Position numbers and translations under genes: made by a program. DNA of 64,000 nucleotides from assembly GCA_026413225.1 (NCBI GenBank), contig CM048553.1:129398190-129462189 (forward strand). Direction: 5' to 3'. Source of the DNA: Otis tarda (Eukaryota > Chordata > Aves > Otidiformes > Otididae). Below, in pieces: positions 26,601-34,002 of this stretch (within the stretch, counting starts at the first letter, position 1; every line of letters starts with the position of its first letter). A model generated the notes under the pieces. That model saw only the letters and a program-made list of their open reading frames with translations. It had not been told where the DNA came from and made no database searches.

Positions 26601-27790
26601 TGCTGCAGTGTTTCATTAACAAAATAGGAGAGGAAGAAATCAGTTAGGTGTTTTCAGTACTTTGGTTGGTTCAAAACAGCAAAGCAAGCTATTTTAAACA
26701 ATAGCTCATTTGCCCTTTGCCTGAATAGCTCTGTAGTGGCAGATCACCCACCAGAGTGACAAGCGTGTTACGCTGAAGAGGTGTTGCTCAGGACTACAGC
26801 TAGCATATAGAAAATAAGTCTGGAAATTATCTCAAGAGGTCTTTAAACCCATCCATTTACTTTGTCAAATTTGTTTAGCCTGCTCTTAAAAATCTCCACA
26901 GTTACCCAAGTCATCCATCCCGTAAGCAACCTCTTTCTTTGCTGAATGATTCCTACTGCTGAGAAAGACTTCCCTAATGTTTGGTCTAGGTCTCCCTAGC
27001 TGCAATGTGAATACATCACTTCTCGTCGTACTCTCTTTGGAAAAGAGAAGGGGTTGTATCCCTCCCGACAGCAATTTTGCATTTGTAGGTTGTGCTGCCA
27101 GTTCCCTTTCCCTTCATAACAGTTCCGGTGCTTCTAAACTTTCCTTTTGGGACATTTTTGCTAGGTGGTCTACTCATTCTCATGATGACCTCTGGACTCC
27201 CTCTGAGAATGGGAGTCTTTCTGGGGAGCCATGCCCAGGAGGGACGTGAGCCCCTGCCACCCACCACCCACCCCTGCCACCCCATGTCCTACTTCACCCA
27301 CTCTCCTCCCACACTTCTGCTCGCCTTGGTCCAGTTTTGGCCACGCCACACCATGCCACGCCACACCACTGCTTTCTGTGCCTTCATGGCCCACGGCCTG
27401 GGCAGCTCCCAGCCTGGTGCCCAGCCCTCACAGCCCTTCCCTCACGGCTCCGCTGATGAACGAGGGGAAAGGACATCCTGCAAGAGAGGGTCTCTGGGAC
27501 ATAACCGATGCCAAGCCCCCACAGCTGCCTCTGATGCCCCACCTCACCTCACCCTCCACTTCCACCCCTCCTTGTCCCAACGTCCCCACGGGAGCCTCAG
27601 TCCCGCACACCATCTTGTCCCCTCACAGCCACCACCCAGCCCCCGGCGCCGCCAGCCCCTCCGCACGCACCTTGAAGACATCCTGCGAGGCGACGGAGGC
27701 GGCATCTGCCTCGCAGGCGACGCCCTGGTAGGAGCTGGAGACGGCCGCCTTCTCCCGCGACCGGCAGAACCGCAGCAGAGAGCGCTTCAT
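2552..27790 (-). CDS. TRPA1: TRPA1 (transient receptor potential ankyrin 1), 5' 19 exons, 3' part outside window
   Basis: Nineteen exons joined by 18 complete GT-AG introns give one uninterrupted frame of 2298 bases (766 codons). Known family: TRPA1 is a homotetrameric Ca2+-permeable cation channel of the plasma membrane of sensory neurons. It is opened by electrophiles such as isothiocyanates and, in chicken, also by heat and methyl anthranilate. Seen here: a 40-residue first exon, ankyrin repeats from about residue 68 to 608 (repeated TPLH..A motifs), a Cys-rich linker (609-716), then S1 and the first extracellular loop (718-766). Residues 626, 646 and 670 are Cys and 716 is Lys, matching human C621, C641, C665 and K710. 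The length to the end of exon 19 is within a few residues of human TRPA1. The pore and C-terminus are missing because the window ends. Introns over 300 bases hold only three CR1 pieces and simple repeats. Exon borders were placed by splice consensus and frame continuity. Confidence 0.97.
3170..3240 (-). CDS. TRPA1: TRPA1 coding exon 18 (residues 694-716)
   Basis: Acceptor GTAG|GCC, donor TG|GTAGGT, phase 0 in and phase 2 out. AMVRHNRMELLSHPVCKEYL then LMK, so Lys716 equals human K710, a lysine that can react with isothiocyanates. This is the pre-S1 helix region. The Trp717 codon is split by the intron. Confidence 0.96.
4084..4182 (-). CDS. TRPA1: TRPA1 coding exon 17 (residues 661-693)
   Basis: 33 codons, phase 0 at both ends (CAG|ATT and AAT|GTAAGT). 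IEYNFRYLQCPL carries Cys670, equal to human C665, followed by a charged linker one residue longer than in human, then FYEPLTTLN. Intron 16 (4183-5641) carries the CR1 piece at 4480-4725. Confidence 0.96.
4480..4725 (+). mobile_element. CR1 LINE 3' fragment in TRPA1 intron 16
   Basis: Codes for the end of CR1 ORF2 (CTGGAACAGGTTGCCCAGAG, then ATCCCATCCCTGGAAATGTT) followed by the typical 3' UTR end CTTCCAACCCTAACC and the terminal ATTCTATG repeats at 4711-4725. 5' truncated and inserted antisense to TRPA1. Confidence 0.93.
5642..5701 (-). CDS. TRPA1: TRPA1 coding exon 16, 60 bp (residues 641-660)
   Basis: A 20-codon exon, phase 0 at both ends (AAAG|CTG and TAT|GTAAGT), so skipping it keeps the frame. 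Cys646 matches human C641. Position 656 is Ser where human has C651 (EKTSRDFY versus DKSCRDYY). Confidence 0.93.
6352..6445 (-). CDS. TRPA1: TRPA1 coding exon 15 (residues 609-640), reactive-Cys linker
   Basis: Acceptor GCAG|A, donor AAA|GTAAGT, phase 2 in and phase 0 out. NKCP at 624-627 carries Cys626 and Lys625, matching human C621 and K620, the most reactive electrophile site. Position 638 is Ser where human has Cys633 (LPDS versus LPEC). Confidence 0.95.
7301..7467 (-). CDS. TRPA1: TRPA1 coding exon 14 (residues 554-608), last ankyrin repeats
   Basis: Acceptor ACAG|AAC, donor AG|GTAAGA, phase 0 in and phase 2 out. NTALHLAAREGHAKAV (554-569) is a canonical repeat. The last repeat reads ASFFHEAIHNRRKDVV (585-600), where human has ASFLHLALHNKRKEVV, so the TPLH-type turn is already degenerate in both. 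Confidence 0.97.
8229..8343 (-). CDS. TRPA1: TRPA1 coding exon 13 (residues 515-553)
   Basis: Acceptor GTAAG|T with an upstream TACTAAT-like branch sequence, donor GGG|GTATGT, phase 2 in and phase 0 out. GWTALHHAAFGGYTRTM (519-535) and CTDRVDEEG match human TRPA1. Residue 515 becomes Cys at the splice junction, where human has Ser. Intron 12 (8344-9543) contains a short TG repeat only. Confidence 0.95.
8890..8905 (+). repeat. TG dinucleotide microsatellite in TRPA1 intron 12
   Basis: Eight TG units, preceded by a CATA-rich stretch (8848-8878). Confidence 0.85.
9544..9708 (-). CDS. TRPA1: TRPA1 coding exon 12 (residues 460-514)
   Basis: Only 88 bases from exon 11. Acceptor AAAG|C, donor TG|GTAAGT, phase 2 at both ends. 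YGRINTCQRLI (461-471), DTRLLNEGD and GMTPLHLAAQNGHEKVV (487-503) are near-identical to human. The exon ends KRGALFL. Confidence 0.97.
9797..9966 (-). CDS. TRPA1: TRPA1 coding exon 11 (residues 404-459)
   Basis: Acceptor ACAG|ATG, donor AG|GTTAGT, phase 0 in and phase 2 out. DEDNEGCTPLHYACRQG carries Cys419 and Cys426, the equivalents of human C414 and C421, which are reported electrophile or disulfide sites. A second repeat begins KSPLHFAA (452-459). The intron before it (9967-11266) holds nothing recognised. Confidence 0.97.
11267..11367 (-). CDS. TRPA1: TRPA1 coding exon 10 (residues 370-403)
   Basis: Acceptor CTAG|GA, donor CAG|GTACTG, phase 1 in and phase 0 out. GRNFLHLTVLQPGGL (380-394) matches human GRNFLHLTVQQPYGL. 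Confidence 0.96.
12269..12368 (-). CDS. TRPA1: TRPA1 coding exon 9 (residues 337-369)
   Basis: Acceptor GCAG|GGG, donor G|GTAAAA, phase 0 in and phase 1 out. It reads GANIDSVDIEGRSPLLLAT then SWKIVNLLLSK, paralleling human GADINKIDSEGRSPLILAT and SWNIVNLLLSK: one ankyrin repeat. Confidence 0.96.
16142..16190 (-). CDS. TRPA1: TRPA1 coding exon 8, 49-bp small exon (residues 320-336)
   Basis: A very small exon between introns of 2.2 kb and 3.8 kb. Acceptor ACAG|G, donor ATG|GTAAAT. LFDHYELAEYLIS (323-335) matches human LFDHHELADYLIS. The phase 2 entry completes the split Arg codon, and the exit is phase 0. Intron 8 (12369-16141) is the longest intron seen and holds nothing recognisable. Confidence 0.95.
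18427..18563 (-). CDS. TRPA1: TRPA1 coding exon 7 (residues 275-319)
   Basis: Acceptor CAG|AAT, donor AG|GTAGGA, phase 0 in and phase 2 out. KCTALHFAATQGATEIVKLM at 277-296 is an ankyrin repeat with strong identity to human TRPA1. It ends ETLLHR, where the Arg codon is split by the intron. Confidence 0.96.
20014..20159 (-). CDS. TRPA1: TRPA1 coding exon 6 (residues 226-274)
   Basis: Phase 1 in, phase 0 out (CAG|GTAAAA). It includes HINFTNNGKCSPLHLAVQ (near residues 236-253) and GDLEMIKMC, almost the same as human HINFMNNGKATPLHLAVQ. One full ankyrin repeat plus the start of the next (FGAQID). Confidence 0.97.
20511..20619 (-). CDS. TRPA1: TRPA1 coding exon 5 (residues 190-225)
   Basis: Acceptor CAG|ATT, donor G|GTAAAT, phase 0 in and phase 1 out. 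The ankyrin motif MPIHAAAFSGAK (residues 205-216) and CMEILLKKG match human FPIHQAAFSGSKECMEIIL. Confidence 0.96.
20809..20890 (+). mobile_element. Short CR1 3' tail in TRPA1 intron 4
   Basis: GAAGTGGTCAGGTAGTTGGA, CTAGGTGATCATTGTAGGTC and TCTTCCAACTGAGC followed by a decayed TATTCTATT tail identify the 3' end of a CR1 subfamily different from the other copies. About 80 bases only. Confidence 0.85.
21466..21573 (-). CDS. TRPA1: TRPA1 coding exon 4 (residues 154-189)
   Basis: Exactly 36 codons, phase 0 at both ends (TAG|ATT and CTG|GTAGGT). It contains DVNLEGEAGNTP near residues 162-173, closely matching the human DVNLEGENGNT repeat. Skipping this exon would keep the frame. Confidence 0.96.
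23340..23515 (-). CDS. TRPA1: TRPA1 coding exon 3 (residues 95-153)
   Basis: Phase 1 in, phase 0 out (AAG|GTAAGT). It holds two ankyrin repeats: GNTPLHWA at residues 103-110, and NMMAPLHMAVQ near 135-145. LLLSRGANPN before the second is nearly identical to human. Intron 3 (21574-23339) has no recognised content. Confidence 0.97.
24900..25062 (-). CDS. TRPA1: TRPA1 coding exon 2 (residues 41-94)
   Basis: The acceptor is CAG before GTGATTTC and the donor is G|GTAACA (phase 1). Residues 41-64 link to the first ankyrin repeat, which starts near residue 68 with NATPLHHAAEGGQ. Human TRPA1 has a very similar AAAEGQIELM segment here. The exon is followed by intron 2 (23516-24899), in which I see nothing recognisable. 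Confidence 0.95.
26840..27085 (-). mobile_element. Old CR1-like LINE fragment in TRPA1 intron 1
   Basis: Antisense CR1 ORF2 end: CTTCCCTAATGTTTGGTCTA, then GGTCTCCCTAGCTGCAATGT, corresponding to the region before the CR1 3' UTR. Diverged and lacking the terminal octamer repeats. Borders are approximate. Confidence 0.65.
27228..27400. repeat. C-rich low-complexity tract in TRPA1 intron 1
   Basis: CCACC/CCTGCC-rich sequence, including a short tandem array of CCACRCCACAC-like units at about 27340-27370 (CCACGCCACACCATGCCACG...). It adjoins the CpG-rich exon 1 region. Long open frames on both strands here reflect base composition rather than coding. Confidence 0.6.
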
Positions 27791-28180
27791 GGCGCCCGCC
27801 CGCCCGGCTCCAAGCGGCGCCCGTCCCGCTGGCTCCGCAGACCTGCGAGGCGAGAGACCGACTGACGGCCGCTACCGACACCGCTCCCGGCCACCCCGCC
27901 GGAACGCCGGCGGCAGGAGGCGGGGAAAGCGGGCGGGAGCCTTCCCGCCGCTGTCCCCGGGGAGGCGAGCCGCTCCTCCCGCCCCGGGGCGGGCACCCCG
28001 CCGGGCGGCTCCCCCCGGGCGGCTCCCCCCGGGGAACTGAAACACCCGTCCCCTCGGGGCGCACTGCCGAAAGTAGCGCGGGGTGAGCGCTTGGCGGGTC
28101 GGGGGCTGTCCCCGCAGCCGGCGGGGGAGCTGGTGCGGCCGGAGGCGCCGCTGACAGACGGGAGAGGGCTGAGCGATCCC
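27600..28180 (-). promoter_or_regulatory. CpG-rich TRPA1 promoter and 5' UTR region
   Basis: Strongly G+C- and CpG-rich block, in sharp contrast with AT-rich surroundings, spanning exon 1 and about 390 bases upstream of the ATG. It contains GC-box-like motifs such as GGGGCGGGC near 27983-27992. No clear TATA box. The transcription start is not fixed by the sequence, and an upstream non-coding exon cannot be excluded. Divergent transcription on the plus strand is possible, but no gene is evident there. Confidence 0.75.
27671..27790 (-). CDS. TRPA1: TRPA1 coding exon 1 (residues 1-40)
   Basis: The ATG at 27790-27788 has a G at -3 (GCCATGA), and the product begins MKRSLLRF, matching the MKRSL start of mammalian TRPA1. 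The other 32 codons are Ala/Ser-rich and do not resemble the human N-terminus closely. The exon ends ...DVFK at the donor GTGCGT, phase 0. It lies inside the CpG-rich promoter region. This is a cytosolic N-terminal tail before the first ankyrin repeat. Confidence 0.93.
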
Positions 28181-28734
28181 CGTTGGGGTGGTTTTTTTTT
28201 TTGTTTGTTTTAAATGAAAATGAATAAATGCAAATGCAAAACAGGAGTAGCGAAGTCAGGCACTTCGTAGCTGCCGTGGTGCTACTAGTGAGGAGAAAAG
28301 TTGTCCTGGTCTGCGCCGGCCTTGCAACTTTAGAAGAATTAGTTGGGTTTTATGCCATTAACTTGTCAGCTTTTGCTTTGGAGTCATAAAATTTTATTGT
28401 AGGATTTGTTTTCCCAGCAAATTTGGAGCAGTGTAGGAAAGCTATAGGAAGAGTATAGGAAGAAGCAGCATGAAGTGTTTCAAAGGGTTCATTACTAAAG
28501 CAACTTCAACCCATTAATTCTGGCTGAGTCTTTAACGGAAACATTTCTAACTGGGAGCACTAAAAGTTTACTTAATGTGATAAGCGATAAGCACAGTGCT
28601 ACCAAAGGTCAGGTAGTGGTTGGGCAGGTGCTCAGGAATAGCAATGGGGGGCACGTGGGGGACATTTTGCCCTTGTGTTCATGGTTTATGGCAATCGGTA
28701 GCTTACGGACCGCCCGAACCAGGTACCGCATCCA
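28181..28734. other. Unannotated sequence upstream of TRPA1
   Basis: Begins with a T-run (28190-28201) at the edge of the CpG-rich region. I see no gene, RNA or repeat that I can name. Confidence 0.4.
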
Positions 28735-29640
28735 GCCCGGCCTGTTTAATAGCTGTCAACTGGCAATTCTCCATTACTTCGCTCATGCCCTTTTTGAACC
28801 CTTTTTATACTGTCCATGCCACAACATCCTGTGGCACTAAGTGCCATAATTTCATTATGCGTTTGTGAAAAATGCTTTCTTTTACCACTAGCTTCACTTA
28901 GTGCTCCCAAGTGTTTTTATTTTGAGAAATGGAGAACTGTTCCCCATTTTTTAATCCTTGTTAATGCTCATAATTTGGCAAAGTTCTTCCAGCTCTTTAC
29001 TGGCTGATGAGGCTTGATCCCTTCTTAGGGGTGCCATTTTGTATCTCTGAACATCGTCATCCTTCTACTCTGCATCTTTTCCATGTTCCTTTTGAAATGG
29101 GATGGCAAGACCTACATGCTGAAGTCAAGGTATATTTGAGCAATAGAACTAATTTTTCGTTTTTTTATTCATTTGTCTCCTAAGTGCTCACAAAGGTATT
29201 TGCTTTTTTTGAATGCCACGGAGCTAACTTTCCTGAGAATTTTTGCTTCTCCACCACAATCCCTTTTCTGAGTGGTGACAGTATAAATAAATAGCACTCA
29301 TGCTATACTCGCTCATGTGAGGGTAGTTAGGGTTATGTTTCCTCTGTGTAGCCACCTAGCATTTGTCAACATTGAATTTAATCTGACATTTCATTACTGT
29401 ATCACCAAATCTTGCAGGATCTCCCACAATCATCTGCATTTTTGGTTATTCCAAAAAATTCAATAGCACCTTCCAGATCATCAGAATGTCTTTGCACCAT
29501 TGATCCCAACACTGACTTTAAGAGGTCCTAAAGAACCTCCCTGCTTTGTGAAGATATATTCCTGTTCTGTACTTTTTATCCCTTAACCAGATTCAGGAAA
29601 TCCTTCCTGCCTCTCCTATGACAGTTTATTTTTGTTAAGA
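28735..29640 (-). mobile_element. Ancient CR1/L3-like LINE remnant, antisense
   Basis: Reading along the plus strand, the sequence follows the antisense order of old amniote CR1/L3 ORF2: CATGCCACAACATCCTGTGG near 28815, GCATTTGTCAACATTGAATT near 29359, AATCTTGCAGGATCTC near 29408, and a final CCTTAACCAGATTCAGGAAA near 29580. Heavily mutated with many stops. The family name is uncertain and the borders are approximate. Confidence 0.65.
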
Positions 29641-31354
29641 GACTATGAGGAGGGACATTGTTGAAGAATTTTCCCAAATCGACTTATCACTGGCATCATT
29701 TGTACTTTTACGGTTGCCAGTTCTTTCAGAGAGTTTCACAGACATGTGTAATGCCATACTTCTCTCTATGGATACTGGTGTTTGTTGTTTTGATCCTAGA
29801 GCCTGCAACTCCAGAATCATTTATAGTGAGTTGCTTAAGTTACAGAGCCTTAACTCAGTAGTCTTAAAATCACAAGATTAAATAGTCCGAAGGCTAAAAA
29901 GGTGATTTTAAGTGCTTGTGGTATAAAGCTTCGATCCTATTAATTATCAGACAACATTAAAAATACAGAAGAGAAAATATTTCTTCAGCATGCGTTCTGC
30001 TGTAGTCATAGGTATTGCATACGTTCAACAGTAGTACATTAAGGTACATTTTTATTATTGTTTTATTGTTACGACATTAAGTCATCGTTAGTTGTGATCA
30101 AAACAAATGGTTGTTTTTGCTATAGCAAGAAAGCTATACTCAAGAAAGCTAGCTATTAGCACCTGCAGAGATTCTAATAATGTGACTTGGGATTAAGTCA
30201 CTGGAGGAGCCCTCTGTATTTCTAAACCCTTTTCCTGGTACTTCCATTAGGAGCAGCCCCAGCTGGTGAGATTGTTCACCTTCCCATGGTGCCGTCTCTT
30301 TGAATTCCTTATCTGACCTTGACTTTTCTGTTGCCCATAGTCCTCTTTATAAGAAATTAAACCCAACAAATAGAAGTCTATATATTGTATAAATAAAATA
30401 ATTACTATTTTCTGCAAGAATCTTTACCTGCAAGTAGAGGTATCACTGAAACATCAGTAAGCATTACTAAACCTATCAATCATCCATTTTTTCTTAAAAT
30501 CCCCTAAATTGCAGTCAGAGTAATGCTGTGAAACAATAGAGGTTATGATTCTCAGACAACCGTAGTTTTACTTATTTTCTTGAATCTGATAATACTGCCC
30601 CTTTCTTTTAAAATTACTGTTAGTTTTCAGTTTTCAGATGTTCAGAAGGATGTTCAGAGAATGAAAAATAGTGCAGAGGTTTTCCGTTCCCAGGAGGAAT
30701 CAAATGGAATTTTAAGTGGGCTGACCGCAGCTTTTATTTCTGCATAGTGATTTGACATAAGGAACTAAGTCACATAAGTAGTCAAAGAGTAATCTTTCTT
30801 ACAGCTGTTTTTCCCAAGAGAGAATTAAAATACATTTATACCATTTTATTTCAAACATGATCTTGCTAATGGTAGAATTGTGGATCCATTAGTACAAGCA
30901 AAATTCACTAAAGGTAATCACAGAGCAGCATTTCATTAAAAATATGATTGTTTAATAATTAAATTGTATATACAGGAAGTATGCACTGTTCCAGTCCTGT
31001 AGCCTTGGTAATACAGTACTGTAATTTTGTTAATTTTGCAGACCTAGGAACTGTAAATTCAAGCAAGTATCAGTAATGAAAAGGATGTACTATATGGTTT
31101 TGTGCTTTGGAAGTGATTTATTTGGCAACAGTGTTATACAAATTACCATGTGTAAAATGATATTTAGGGTTTTGTATAGTCAGTTTAATTCAGTAAGCAA
31201 AATTAATTCATTATATTACTTCAGGTATTGATTACAGTCGTCCAGAAACTAATCCAAGCTATTGCCTAAGCAAGCAAGAATGGGTTGTCCCCTACAAGTT
31301 TTCAGAAACATGCTTGTCCTTGTGATGGAGAAAAATCCTACTGTCTTTTTAAAC
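29641..31354. other. Intergenic, no recognised content
   Basis: AT-rich sequence. I see no coding region with family similarity, no RNA gene and no repeat that I recognise. Confidence 0.4.
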
Positions 31355-32710
31355 CAGCAAGGTGAACTGATCATGGAACAGATCCTCCTAGAAGCTCTGC
31401 AAAGGCACACAGAGGACAAGGAGGTTGTTCAAAACAGTCAGCGTGGCTTCACCAAGGGCAAGTCCTACCTGACCAACTTAGTGGCCTTCTGTGATGGAAT
31501 GACTACATCAGGGGACAAGGGAAGAGCTATGGATGTCATCTATCCAGACTTCTGTAAGGCCTTTGACATAGTCCTCCACAACAGCCTTCTCTCTAGACTG
31601 GAGAGATATGGATTTGATAAGGTGGACTGTTCGGTGAATGAGGAATTGGTTAGATGGTCGCATTCAGATGGTAGTGGTCAATGCCTCAATGTCCTGATGG
31701 AGGTCACTGACAAGTGGTGTCCCTCAGGGGTCTGTACTGGGACCAGTACTGTTTAATATCTTCATCAATGATATGGGCAGCGGGATCGAGTGCAGCCTCA
31801 GCAAGTTTGCAGATGACACCAAACTGAATGGTGTTTTTGACACGCCTGAGGGATAGGATGCCATTCAGAGGGAACTGGACAAGCTCGAAAGTGGGCCCGT
31901 GTGAAACTCATGAGGTTCAACAAGGCCAAGTGCAAGGCCATACTTCTGGGTCGGGGCAACCCCCAGTATCAATACAGGCTGAGGGATGAAGGGATTGAGT
32001 GCAGCTCTACCAAGAAAGACTTGAGGATACTGGTGGATGAAAAGCTGGGCATGAGCCAGCAGTGTACACTTGCAGCCCAGAAAACCAACTGCATCCTGGG
32101 CTGCATCAAAAGAAGTGTGGCCAGCAGGTCAAGGGAGGTGATTCTGCGCCTCTACTCCACTCTGGTGAGACCCCACCTGGAATACTGCTCCCAGCTCTGG
32201 AGCCCTCCAGCACAGGAAAGACATGGACAAGTTGGAGCAGGTCCAGAGAAGCACCACAAAACTGATCAGGGGGCTGGAACACCTCTCCTTAGAGGAAAGG
32301 CTAAGAGAGTTCATGTTGTTCAGCCTGGAGAAGAGAAGGCTCTATGGAGACCTTATAGCAGACTTTCAAGACTTGAAGGAGGCTTATAAGAAAGATGAGG
32401 GAAAACTTTTTAGCAAGGCCTGTTGCGATAAGACAAGGGGTAATGGTTTTAAACTAGAGGTTTTAAACTAAAAGAGGGTAGATTTAGACTAGACGTAAGA
32501 AAGACATTTTTTACAGTGAGGGTGGTGAAGCACTGGAACAGGTTGCCCAGAGAGGTGGTTGATGCCCCATCCCTGGAAACATTCAAGGCCAGGTTGGATG
32601 GGGCTCTGAGCAACCTAATCCAGTGGAAGATGTCCCTGCTTCCTGCAGAGGGGTTGGGCCAGGTGACCTTTAAAGGTCCCTTCCAACCCAAACTATTCTG
32701 TGATTCTATG
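31355..32710 (+). mobile_element. CR1 LINE, long decayed copy with reverse transcriptase remnant
   Basis: 5'-truncated CR1 in sense orientation. The first frame (to 31756) contains RT motifs: [15 protein letters not shown] near 31448-31492, then DFCKAFD near 31549-31569. The catalytic FADDTKL motif appears near 31808-31828 in another frame, so the copy has frameshifts. A stop follows at about 31852. The thumb and C-terminal part continue to 32480, broken again near 32215. A 14-base tandem duplication (GAGGTTTTAAACTA unit) lies at about 32445-32471. The 3' UTR ends CTTCCAACCC...TGTGATTCTATG at 32710. It cannot code for an active protein. Confidence 0.93.
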
Positions 32711-33904
32711 AATTTAACACACGTTTTACACTTATGTCTAATAAATTTTTCATTGCATTTTTTCTTCTTGAGATTTTGCTGTAGTAAGGAACATACTGCT
32801 ACGCTCAGGTGAAGGATTTAAGTTATTGGCAGGTTTATTACATGCCTCATTAAAAAAAAAAAAAAAGAGGATTTAGAAAACAATCATTCATTCCACTACA
32901 CCACAAGTCTTTTTTTTTTTTTTCTAATGATAATCAGATATGAAATAATATCTTACAGATTTTGAATCCTACTCTTAATGATTTGGAGAATAAGAAATGT
33001 AAATAGATGCCCACAGAGTACAATTTATGCTTTGAAATCTTACGGTTAATATCAATTGTAATAAGTAAGGGAGGTGACACTCCATGAGAATACTCTTGGT
33101 ATGGATACTTCCCAAGGTGTACAGTTGAGCCCAGCAATTGATTGCAGTGGCTTCAGTTGGTTTCAAGTTAACTCCTAGACAGAAGCTTTCAAGTATATAA
33201 GCTGGATCTAGAAAATATTTAGGTGTACAGTAGCAAAAGTGAATGCAATTCCTGTCCCCGTGAGAGCTGGATTCTTCAGAGTGTAGTGTGTACAGGTGAG
33301 GAGTCACTTAGGTACCCATTTCAGACAGTGATCCTCCTGTGAAGCTGAGAGCTAAACTATCTCTTGAAAACTACCTTTTAAGCAAGTGGAGGGGCCTCTT
33401 ACATGCCAGGTATCATATGCCTCCCTCAAACTGAAGAGATTAAAACATATTCTGTCTACTTCTCCATGAAAGCAATCATGGCCAACAAATGGCAGCTTGC
33501 TTTCTGGTAATGATGCTCTTTCCTTCTTCTGTGGAAGCTCTGCCAATTTACAACCAGACACTGTCAGGGTCAAAGTGGTGAAGTTTGGTACCCTACCACA
33601 CTGGAAAACTTACCTTCCTGTTCCTGCCTACAGGACTGGTTTTGTGGTTCTACATTCAGCTATCATTTACCTAGCATCTATGAAGTAGGGACCTCAATCC
33701 TAGGCTTCCCCTAACTATGGAATTGAGGAAAAGATGAATTATCAGCCCTCAGAAACTTTCTAGTCCGTAAAGTCCAATCAGACCAAGGCGTGCTATATAT
33801 GCATTACACTGCTTATTATGGACAAGTTTATTTCAGTTCTGGATATTGTGAAGATATACCTCCAGTTGTACCAACTCTAAAAAACTGGGGAATCTTAATA
33901 ATAC
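32711..33904. other. Intergenic, simple A and T runs only
   Basis: Contains an A-run at 32852-32866 and a T-run near 32911-32923. No gene recognised. Confidence 0.4.
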
Positions 33905-34002
33905 ATAGAATCATAGAATAGTTTGGGTTGGAAGGGACCTTTAAAGGTCATCTAGTCCAACCCCTCTGCAATGAGCAGGGACATCTTCAGCTAGATCAGA
34001 TT
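33905..34002 (-). mobile_element. CR1 3' tail, antisense
   Basis: ATAGAATCATAGAATAGTTT and GGGTTGGAAGGGACCTTTAA, then AGTCCAACCCCTCTGC, ending around CTAGATCAGATTGAAG. This is the last 100 bases of a CR1, 5' truncated. Confidence 0.93.

Noticed and set aside
27092-27865. 257-codon plus-strand open frame across the CpG-rich region
   Set aside because: Pro/Arg-rich product without domain resemblance. It runs antisense to TRPA1 exon 1 and arises from G+C-rich composition with few stops.
27597-28064. 155-codon minus-strand open frame over TRPA1 exon 1
   Set aside because: Overlaps the true exon in another frame. The real frame begins MKRSLL at 27790 and joins exon 2 in phase.
31262-32471. Possible host gene with a reverse transcriptase domain
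   Set aside because: It is a frameshifted CR1 retrotransposon copy ending in the CR1 3' tail.
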